This document shows, one piece after another, positions 1-5,220 of a stretch of DNA of 5,220 nt. Under the pieces are notes generated by a model, which saw only the letters and a program-made list of their open reading frames with translations, made no database searches and was not told the DNA's origin. Where the stretch lies: assembly GCA_016649625.1 (NCBI GenBank), contig JAENXI010000076.1:1-5220 (forward strand). Direction: 5' to 3'. Positions within the stretch are counted from its first letter, which is position 1, and every line of letters starts with the position of its first letter. Source of the DNA: Candidatus Bathyarchaeota archaeon. GTDB lineage: Archaea > Thermoproteota > Bathyarchaeia > Bathyarchaeales > Bathycorpusculaceae. Position numbers and translations under genes: made by a program.

Positions 1-2442
1 CTTTTATCTGCAAATGGACCTACTGGTGGTCAAATCATAAGATTAGATGATAAAAAACATCCTAATTCAATTGCTTTTATACAATGTGTTGGGTCTCGAG
101 ACGTTCATCATCCTGAATGTAAAAAATATTGTTCTGCCATTTGTTGTATGAATTCGGCTAAAGAAGCAATTGTTGTTAAAGAACATGATCCAAGTATTGA
201 TTGTTATATTTTTAACACAGAAATCAGAGCTAAAGGTAAGAACTTTTATGAATTTATTGAAAAAAGTAAGAATGAATACCATGTTAAATATGTAAATGGT
301 CATGTTTCATATATCAAAGAAAATTTAGATAATGGAAAATTAAAATTATATTACGAGGATATTGATGAAGGAAAAGTTGGAACTATTGAAGTAGATATGG
401 CTATATTAGCTAGTGCTTTATCTCCAACTCCCTCTTATTATGAACTTTTAAGACAACTTAATGTGGGTTTTAACAATTTAGGTTATATTGGTGAAACAGA
501 TATAATCCTACTTGAAAAAAAGAATATATTCGTAACTGGTTATTCTAGAAAACCCAATGATATTCAAATGGCAGTTGTTGAAGGTTCTGCATGTGCTGCT
601 AAAATTAGCGAAAAATTAGATTCTGTTAGATTTCAAAATATAAAAAAATTGAAATATCCTCCAGAAATACCAGTAAAACCAGAGGATGAACCTCGTGTAG
701 GTATTTTAGTATGTCAGTGTGGTCTTAATATCGGAGGTATTGTTAATGTTTCTGAAGTAGTAGATTATGTTTCTAAATTGCCATATGTTGCACATGTTGA
801 AGAAAATATGTATTCTTGTAGTTCTGATTCCCAAAAACGGATTAAAGAACTAATTCTAAAATATAATCTTAATAGATTTATAGTTGCTTCTTGTACCCCG
901 AGAACTCATGAACAGCTTTTTAAAAATACTCTAAGAGAAGCTGGATTAAATCCATTTTTATTTGAACTAGTAAACATAAGAAACCAAGATTCTTGGGTCC
1001 ATCAAAATGAACCTAAAAAGGCTACTAAAAAAGCATGTGATTTAATAAGAATGTATTTAGCAAAGGTAATTAATTTAAAACCATTAGAAACCATTAAAGT
1101 AAAAGTTGAAAAGTCAACTCTAATAATTGGTGGTGGAATAACAGGAATAACTGCTGCACATAATTTAGCGAATCAAGGATTTGAGATTTATCTTGTAGAT
1201 AAGAAAGCTTGTCTTGGAGGTGTCGCACTTGATTTTATTGATTTATATTATATACCTATTACGAAAAATGAAATTTTACAGGAAATTAAGGATTTGAAAA
1301 ACAAATCCAATGTTCATCTTTTATTAAATTCAGATATAGATGATATTCAAGGTTATGTTGGAAATTACCAAGTTAAAGTTAAGAATATTCATGATAATTC
1401 AAAAAATAAAATATTCAACGTGGGTACAATAATAGTGGCCACGGGAACTAAGCAAATAAAAACAAGCAGGTGGGTAGATTTATTGGAAAGATATCCTAAA
1501 CGTCTACTCACACAAACAGAATTAACTGGGATGGAAGATGCAGAAATTCCTGAATTTAAAGATGCTACAATAATACTATGCGTAGATCAAAGAAGAAACG
1601 AATTTAATAGGGGAGATAATATAAAAACTTATTGCTCAAATATCTGTTGTGGTGTAGCATTAAAGAATATTGAAAAATTATTAGATATAAACCCTAATGC
1701 ACATATTCATATTTTATATAGAGAGTTTCAATTTTCAGATTTAAATGCTGAAAATCTATGGCGAGGGCTTCGAAAAAAAGTTACTTATGAAAGATATCGT
1801 TCAATTGATGATATCAAAATCAGTGATGAAAATAATAACTTCCATATTGTATATAAGAATGTTGGCGCTCAAACAAGTATAGAATATAATACTGATTTAT
1901 TAATATTAGCTACTCCTAAAGTTCCTGCTGATGATACCGAACAATTAGCAAAATTGTTAAAAGTATCAACAAATAAAGATGGCTTTTTCTTAGAAGCTGA
2001 TGCAAAACTTAGACCAATAGATTTTGCAACAGAAGGAATTTTCCTATGTGGAGGAGCTCATTGGCCGAAATGGATAGGTGAAAGCATCACTCAAGCTTAT
2101 GGTGCTGCTGGAAGAGCGGCAATAATAATGGTTAAAGGGGAAATAGAAACTGAATGTATAACTTCTTATATAAATGAAGAAAAATGTATAGGATGCGGTC
2201 AATGTATTGAGATTTGCCCTTATAACTCTATTGAATTGGTTGAAATTTATAAAGAGATGGGTTTATATAATACATCTTTGAGAAAGGCTCGTATAATTAA
2301 TGCTGGTTGTAAAGGTTGTGGGGCTTGCGTTGTTGAATGCTCAGTTGGGGCTATTGATCAAAATCATTTTAGTAAATTTCAAATTAGCAAAATGATTGAT
2401 TTATTACTAGTCTCAGATATAATGGATTATGAAATTGTTTAA
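1..2442 (+). CDS. hdrA: Tandem-fusion HdrA (heterodisulfide reductase subunit A-like FAD/Fe-S protein), 5'-truncated by window edge
   Basis: Cytoplasmic flavin/iron-sulfur protein of the HdrA family, the subunit that in methanogens bifurcates electrons at FAD. The reading frame is open to base 1, so the ATG at 148 (inside the CCM motif) is not the start. Numbering from base 1, 813 residues are visible. Module 1 (about 1-215): GPTGG at 6-10, QCVGSRD around C29, YCSAICC with C44/C48/C49, and R-A-K-G-K at 76-80 matching the HdrA flavin-lysine region; no ferredoxin domain closes this module. Module 2: HdrA N-terminal domain (about 233-355) with C238, C240, C273, C298 and the CTPRTHE motif; FAD motif GGGITG at 377-382; the usual inserted ferredoxin domain is absent (GYVGN at 451 is followed by IIVATG at 477); C527, C545, C549, C550; C-terminal 2x[4Fe-4S] ferredoxin at C729/732/735/739 and C770/773/776/780. 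Known HdrA has one such module of about 650 residues. It is first in view of an operon with mvhD and frhB. Family assignment is very secure; substrate is not. Confidence 0.95.
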   Translation, partial: LLSANGPTGGQIIRLDDKKHPNSIAFIQCVGSRDVHHPECKKYCSAICCMNSAKEAIVVKEHDPSIDCYIFNTEIRAKGKNFYEFIEKSKNEYHVKYVNGHVSYIKENLDNGKLKLYYEDIDEGKVGTIEVDMAILASALSPTPSYYELLRQLNVGFNNLGYIGETDIILLEKKNIFVTGYSRKPNDIQMAVVEGSACAAKISEKLDSVRFQNIKKLKYPPEIPVKPEDEPRVGILVCQCGLNIGGIVNVSEVVDYVSKLPYVAHVEENMYSCSSDSQKRIKELILKYNLNRFIVASCTPRTHEQLFKNTLREAGLNPFLFELVNIRNQDSWVHQNEPKKATKKACDLIRMYLAKVINLKPLETIKVKVEKSTLIIGGGITGITAAHNLANQGFEIYLVDKKACLGGVALDFIDLYYIPITKNEILQEIKDLKNKSNVHLLLNSDIDDIQGYVGNYQVKVKNIHDNSKNKIFNVGTIIVATGTKQIKTSRWVDLLERYPKRLLTQTELTGMEDAEIPEFKDATIILCVDQRRNEFNRGDNIKTYCSNICCGVALKNIEKLLDINPNAHIHILYREFQFSDLNAENLWRGLRKKVTYERYRSIDDIKISDENNNFHIVYKNVGAQTSIEYNTDLLILATPKVPADDTEQLAKLLKVSTNKDGFFLEADAKLRPIDFATEGIFLCGGAHWPKWIGESITQAYGAAGRAAIIMVKGEIETECITSYINEEKCIGCGQCIEICPYNSIELVEIYKEMGLYNTSLRKARIINAGCKGCGACVVECSVGAIDQNHFSKFQISKMIDLLLVSDIMDYEIV

Positions 2443-2445
2443 TTT

Positions 2446-2451
2446 GGGGGG
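2446..2451 (+). promoter_or_regulatory. Shine-Dalgarno-like G-run supporting the CTG start of mvhD
   Basis: Six consecutive G bases lie in the 16-bp gap after the hdrA stop. They can pair, with a G-U wobble, with the CCUCC tail of archaeal 16S rRNA. Taking the first five G as the core leaves about 8 bases before the CTG at 2459, a normal spacing. No ATG, GTG or TTG lies in the mvhD frame between its upstream TAA (2453-2455) and the FCCNWC motif, so this site decides the start. Confidence 0.6.
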
Positions 2452-2458
2452 ATAATTA

Positions 2459-2935
2459 CTGTTAAATTTTAAAACAAAGGTAAAAAGTGAATTCGAACCA
2501 AATATTTTAGTTTTTTGCTGTAACTGGTGTAGTTATGCGGGTGCAGATTTAGCAGGTGTTTCTAGATTTCAATATCCCCCAAATATTAGGATTATTAGGG
2601 TAATGTGTTCTAGCAGGGTTGAACCAACATTTGTTCTACGAGCTTTTAATAATGGAATAGATGGAGTTTTAATTATTGGATGCCATATGGGTGATTGTCA
2701 TTATATGAAAGGATTTGAATATACTCAAGTTAGAATGGATCATTTAAAGAATTTAATAAAATATATTGGAATTGAAGCAGATCGATTTCAATTACACTCA
2801 ATTTCAGCAAGTGAGGGAAAACAATTTTCAGAGTTAATTAACGATTTTACAAAGACAATCATAGAATTTGGAGAATTAAAAATCCCTAAAAAACCTGGAA
2901 TATTTGAATTAGAATATAATTGTAAAATGAAATAA
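2459..2935 (+). CDS. mvhD: MvhD-like [2Fe-2S] electron-transfer subunit, probable CTG start
   Basis: MvhD (also VhuD/FlpD-type) is a small iron-sulfur subunit that passes electrons from a donor enzyme (NiFe hydrogenase, formate dehydrogenase or an FrhB protein) to HdrA. With a CTG start the protein has 158 residues, close to family length. The hallmarks are F-C-C-N-W-C-S-Y-A-G-A-D-L-A-G (cysteines 20, 21, 24), Y-P-P-N-I-R-I-I-R-V-M-C (C50), and G-C-H-M-G-D-C-H-Y (C75, C80). Starting at the first ATG (2603, residue 49) would delete the CCNWC block, which is conserved throughout the family, so that shorter reading is wrong. An in-frame TAA at 2453-2455 blocks further extension upstream. The gene begins 16 bp after hdrA and ends 15 bp before frhB, so the three are surely co-transcribed. 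All conserved cysteines are TGC/TGT; there is no TGA selenocysteine codon as in some methanogen VhuD. Function as HdrA partner is highly likely; start codon is inferred. Confidence 0.92.
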   Translation: MLNFKTKVKSEFEPNILVFCCNWCSYAGADLAGVSRFQYPPNIRIIRVMCSSRVEPTFVLRAFNNGIDGVLIIGCHMGDCHYMKGFEYTQVRMDHLKNLIKYIGIEADRFQLHSISASEGKQFSELINDFTKTIIEFGELKIPKKPGIFELEYNCKMK

Positions 2936-2938
2936 AAA

Positions 2939-2943
2939 GAGAG
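2939..2943 (+). promoter_or_regulatory. Purine-rich ribosome binding site of the frhB-like gene
   Basis: GAGAG lies in the 15-bp gap after the mvhD stop and 7 bases before the ATG at 2951. It is a weak, imperfect match to GGAGG, but its position is right for an archaeal Shine-Dalgarno element and supports this ATG as the start. Confidence 0.45.
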
Positions 2944-2950
2944 AATTATA

Positions 2951-4066
2951 ATGACTGAATCAGAGTCTCAGAAACTTTTGCAAAATGAAGTAAAAACATT
3001 TGAAGATCTTGAAAATGAAATAATTAAAAGTAATAAATGCTGTGCTTGTGGAGCTTGCATAGCATATTGCGAAAGTCAACTTTTTGATGTTATTGAGATG
3101 AATGGATATATTCCTGGCTTTAAATCAGAAAAAAGTGTTGATAATTGTACTAAATGTGGCGTTTGTTATTATATTTGTCCTCAAACTAAAGCATTATTAA
3201 AAGAATTAAATGATACTTATGATATTGAAGATAATATTGGACATATCGTTAAAATTCTTGCTGCTAAAACAACAAACTCTGCATTAAAAAAAGTTGGACA
3301 AAATGGAGGGGTAGTTTCAGCAATTCTAACACATTTATTTGAAAGACGTAAAATTGATGCAGCTATCGTTTCAGAATTTGACCACAATTTTGAACCCGTT
3401 CCAAAAATTATATTTGATAAAGAAGATTTATTTAAATCAGCAGGTACACGTTATTCTATTTCTTCTCAAATATTCCCTTTAAAAAATTTATACAGCATAC
3501 CGCAAGAGATTCTTATGAAAAAGAAGATATTTGATATTGACCAGCTAAGAATTGCATTTATTGGAACTCCGTGCCAATGTAGGGCTGTTAGTAAAATGAA
3601 ATTTTTGCATGTTAAACCTGCTCATGTTATTAAATATATTATAGGTCTTTTCTGTTTTGAAAATTTTAATTATACTCAATTATATGATATTCTAGTGAGA
3701 AAAACCAATGTGGATCCTACTAAAATCAAGAAAACATGGATAAAAAAGAATTTCTTTATCCAAACCAGAGATAATAAAGAATTTGAAATCGATATCAAAA
3801 CTCTAGATCCCGCAGTTAGAAATAATTGCCATGAATGTGATGAATTCACAGGAAGATTTACAGATATTAGTGTTGGAGCATCTGGAGCTCCAGAAGGATT
3901 TTCGATGATACTAATTAGAACAGATAATGGTGAAAAAGTAATAAATAATATGCTTTCAAAAGGTATAATTGAGCAATTTATTGTTCCATTTAAGAACACT
4001 ATTGAGTGGAAGAATAAGAAATTAGATTGGTATAATAAATTAATTTCTTTAAAAACCAAGAAATAA
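2951..4066 (+). CDS. frhB: FrhB/FpoF-type coenzyme F420 oxidoreductase subunit with N-terminal 2x[4Fe-4S]
   Basis: A 371-residue cytoplasmic flavo-iron-sulfur protein of the FrhB/FdhB/FpoF family, which binds FAD and exchanges hydride with coenzyme F420. N-terminal ferredoxin part: C30-x2-C33-x2-C36-x3-C40 and C66-x2-C69-x2-C72-x3-C76-P. The FrhB domain follows: GQNGGVVSAIL at 116-126, GTPCQCRAV at 205-213, GLFCFENF at 232-239, and the C293-x2-C296-x-E-F pair leading to DISVG at 305-309 and G-A-P-E-G shortly after. In this order and length it resembles FpoF/FqoF, the F420H2-oxidising subunit of the Fpo/Fqo complexes, more than FrhB of F420-hydrogenase, which lacks the two N-terminal clusters. 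Context argues for a soluble Hdr complex: it is the third gene in an operon with tandem hdrA and mvhD, and no Fpo membrane subunit is visible. Direction of electron flow (F420H2 oxidation or F420 reduction) cannot be read from sequence. Similar domains occur in F420-dependent sulfite reductase, but no siroheme-binding part is present here. Confidence 0.93.
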   Translation: MTESESQKLLQNEVKTFEDLENEIIKSNKCCACGACIAYCESQLFDVIEMNGYIPGFKSEKSVDNCTKCGVCYYICPQTKALLKELNDTYDIEDNIGHIVKILAAKTTNSALKKVGQNGGVVSAILTHLFERRKIDAAIVSEFDHNFEPVPKIIFDKEDLFKSAGTRYSISSQIFPLKNLYSIPQEILMKKKIFDIDQLRIAFIGTPCQCRAVSKMKFLHVKPAHVIKYIIGLFCFENFNYTQLYDILVRKTNVDPTKIKKTWIKKNFFIQTRDNKEFEIDIKTLDPAVRNNCHECDEFTGRFTDISVGASGAPEGFSMILIRTDNGEKVINNMLSKGIIEQFIVPFKNTIEWKNKKLDWYNKLISLKTKK

Positions 4067-4158
4067 ACAAATTATTTAACAATCATTGGATATAGAATTT
4101 TATCCATTATTAACTTAAAGAAGCTAAAATAAGAAAGATAGATTTCTATTCAAATAAA

Positions 4159-4172
4159 TCAAATTAATTTGA
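4159..4172. repeat. Perfect 14-bp AT-rich palindrome
   Basis: TCAAATTAATTTGA reads the same on both strands. It sits mid-spacer, 87 bp beyond the frhB stop. In DNA this AT-rich a palindrome of this length may arise by chance. It could be a weak transcript-end structure or a dimeric protein site, but position between two 3' ends makes an operator unlikely. Confidence 0.4.
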
Positions 4173-4176
4173 ATTA

Positions 4177-4196
4177 ATGATATAAATTAATATCAT
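4177..4196. repeat. AT-rich inverted repeat, 7-bp arms
   Basis: ATGATAT and ATATCAT face each other across the 6-base loop AAATTA, four bases after the preceding palindrome. The pair could form a weak hairpin in RNA from either strand. AT background makes chance formation plausible. Confidence 0.35.
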
Positions 4197-4241
4197 CTAT
4201 TCTTATATAAAATTCTGAAAACCCATGCTATAGGTTAGTTA

Positions 4242-4280
4242 CCTCTCAACTATGATTTTTTTAAGAGGATCATTCTTTTT
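4242..4280 (+). terminator. Putative terminator hairpin with T-runs for the hdrA-mvhD-frhB operon
   Basis: CCTCTCAA (4242-4249) pairs with TTAAGAGG (4261-4268), eight positions with one C-A mismatch. The loop runs into a T7 tract (4256-4262), and a T5 tract (4276-4280) follows the stem. Archaeal RNA polymerase ends at oligo-T, so these tracts alone could act on plus-strand transcripts. On the minus strand the hairpin would also form in the transcript from 4285-5220, but no T-tract follows it there. Confidence 0.4.
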
Positions 4281-4284
4281 CAGA

Positions 4285-5220
4285 TTAAGTTTGATGGGGA
4301 GCTAAAGCTTCTATTCTTTTCCAAATAAGCTCAATTGATTCAATAAATTCCTCCTTATATTCAAGGGCAGTACTACAAATCCCCTTTATTTCTTCAATTA
4401 CTTGTTTATCACGATAATATTTAAGATCAATTGCACGAGCAGGACAAGATGATACGCAAACGCCGCAACCTTTACATTTTAAACCATCTACTTCAGCAAT
4501 TGCATGTCCGTTGACTTTTATAGCGTTGTAATTACAGAGTTTTTCGCATCTACGACACCCCAAACAGAGTGTATCGTCAACTTCCGCTATCATTAATTCT
4601 TGAATAATTGTGTCTTTCGAAAGCAATGTAGCTACCTTACTTGCGGCCGCTAAAGCTGTTGAGACGGATGATGGTATGTTTTTTGGACCGGCAGCGCATC
4701 CACATATATAAACTCCCATATTAGTTGTCTCCTGAGGCTTTAAACACCCATGAATCTCGGATAGAAATCCATAACTATCTGTACTCAAACCTAATGTTTC
4801 AGTTAGTTTTGCTGAACTTTTGGATGGAACCATAGCCGTTGATAAAACGACTAAGTCAGCGTTCAGATTAAGTATTTGATTCGAAAGAGTATCAGAGGCT
4901 GTAAGTTTTAACTTTTTTGTTTCTTGGTCTTCTTGAATATCTCCTACTTTCCCCCGAATTGTTAAAACACCCGCTTCTCTCACTTTTCTATAGTATTCTT
5001 CGTTTCCTTTGTCCCATGTGCGCATATCTATGTAAAATATGACTATTTCTATGTCTGGATATTCCTGTTTTAACAGCTGAGCGTTTTTAAGAGCAACGCT
5101 ACAGCATACTACAGAACAATATGGGTTTCTTTTTAACGATCTTGAACCAACACATTGAATCATAGCTACTATTTTTGGTTTTTTTCCGTCAGAAATTCTG
5201 TAAAGATGGCCTCCTGTTGG
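4285..5220 (-). CDS. hdrA: Second HdrA (heterodisulfide reductase subunit A), 5' part missing beyond the right edge
   Basis: The minus-strand frame is open to base 5220, so the Met at 5163 (within VAMIQCVGSR) is internal. The 311 visible residues are the C-terminal half of a canonical HdrA. Numbering from base 5220: PTGG at 1-4, QCVGSR around C23, YCSVVCC with C35/C39/C40, an M-R-T-W-D-K-G segment with K71 at the flavin-lysine position, S-T-A-M-V-P in the flavoprotein core, CGCAAGPKNIPSS, then a ferredoxin domain with C219/C222/C225/C229 and C249/C252/C255/C259-P. The chain ends about 45 residues after the last cysteine with a charged, probably helical tail. All motifs thought to matter for flavin and cluster binding are intact, unlike the second module of the plus-strand HdrA. 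It converges on that operon across a 218-bp spacer, so it is separately transcribed. Its base composition is more GC-rich than the operon. Whether upstream genes include hdrB/hdrC lies outside the window. Confidence 0.94.
   Translation of the reverse strand, partial: PTGGHLYRISDGKKPKIVAMIQCVGSRSLKRNPYCSVVCCSVALKNAQLLKQEYPDIEIVIFYIDMRTWDKGNEEYYRKVREAGVLTIRGKVGDIQEDQETKKLKLTASDTLSNQILNLNADLVVLSTAMVPSKSSAKLTETLGLSTDSYGFLSEIHGCLKPQETTNMGVYICGCAAGPKNIPSSVSTALAAASKVATLLSKDTIIQELMIAEVDDTLCLGCRRCEKLCNYNAIKVNGHAIAEVDGLKCKGCGVCVSSCPARAIDLKYYRDKQVIEEIKGICSTALEYKEEFIESIELIWKRIEALAPHQT

Larger units (their letters stand above)
4067..4284. other. Non-coding convergent intergenic spacer
   Basis: This is a 218-bp, strongly AT-rich gap between two genes pointing at each other. 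I see no convincing ORF, tRNA or promoter need: both neighbours end here. It contains two short AT palindromes (4159-4172 and 4177-4196) and a more GC-containing hairpin with T-runs (4242-4280), consistent with transcription ending from both sides. Confidence 0.75.

Noticed and set aside
148..150. ATG as the start of the first hdrA
   Set aside because: The frame is open to base 1 and encodes GPTGG, QCVGSRD and YCSAICC upstream, all conserved HdrA sequence. This Met is the M of the CCM motif.
67..303. Minus-strand ORF of 78 residues
   Set aside because: It lies wholly opposite the tandem hdrA, whose frame shows strong HdrA motifs here. The minus reading is a low-complexity F/I/N-rich peptide with no recognisable domain.
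2603..2605. ATG as the start of mvhD
   Set aside because: It would remove 48 residues including the conserved CCNWC cysteine block and the A-G-A-D-L-A-G motif.
2513..2700. Possible selenocysteine (TGA) in MvhD, as in some archaeal VhuD
   Set aside because: All conserved positions are encoded by TGC or TGT, and no in-frame TGA occurs in any of the four genes.
3676..4059. Minus-strand ORF of 127 residues
   Set aside because: It is antisense to the conserved C-terminal part of the FrhB-like gene, and its peptide shows no family motif; it is a shadow of AT-rich coding sequence.
4643..4650. GCGGCCGC, a GC-only 8-mer in AT-rich DNA
   Set aside because: It lies in the coding sequence for an alanine-rich helix of the minus-strand HdrA and is explained by alanine codons; no sign of vector sequence nearby.
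5161..5163. ATG as the start of the minus-strand hdrA
   Set aside because: Conserved HdrA sequence (PTGG and the following K-P-K-I-V-A) continues upstream in frame to the window edge.
1..5220. CRISPR array, tRNA, insertion sequence or toxin-type defence gene
   Set aside because: No spaced direct repeats, cloverleaf-like segments, transposase motifs or terminal inverted repeats were seen. Over 90% of the window is well-explained redox coding sequence.

Overview
The window holds four protein genes for flavin- and iron-sulfur-based electron transfer, all from the heterodisulfide reductase (Hdr) / F420 world. It is AT-rich, uses AGA and ATA codons freely, ends every visible gene with TAA, and encodes HdrA, MvhD and FrhB homologues. 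This points to an anaerobic archaeon. A Lokiarchaeia-like Asgard archaeon fits well, but methanogens, ANME or Bathyarchaeia-type lineages cannot be excluded from sequence alone.

Layout: (1) 1-2442 (+) is the 3' part of a very long hdrA that enters from the left edge. The visible 813 residues carry the second half of one HdrA module followed by an almost complete second HdrA module, so this is a tandem HdrA fusion. (2) 2459-2935 (+) is mvhD, which appears to start at a CTG codon; the first ATG, at 2603, would remove an essential cysteine motif. (3) 2951-4066 (+) is an frhB-type F420 oxidoreductase subunit with two N-terminal [4Fe-4S] motifs, laid out like FpoF/FqoF. These three genes are 15-16 bp apart and form one operon. 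(4) 4067-4284 is a non-coding, AT-rich convergent spacer with small palindromes and a terminator-like hairpin. (5) 4285-5220 (-) is the 3' part of a second, more canonical hdrA that runs off the right edge and is more GC-rich than the operon.

Working model (inference): FrhB exchanges electrons with F420/F420H2, MvhD relays them, and the tandem HdrA splits or joins them at flavin toward ferredoxin and a second acceptor. No hdrB, hdrC or hydrogenase large/small subunit is visible, so the second partner is unknown. The most notable points are the tandem HdrA, the second module that has lost the flavin-associated motifs but kept its Fe-S cysteines, and the non-ATG start of mvhD.
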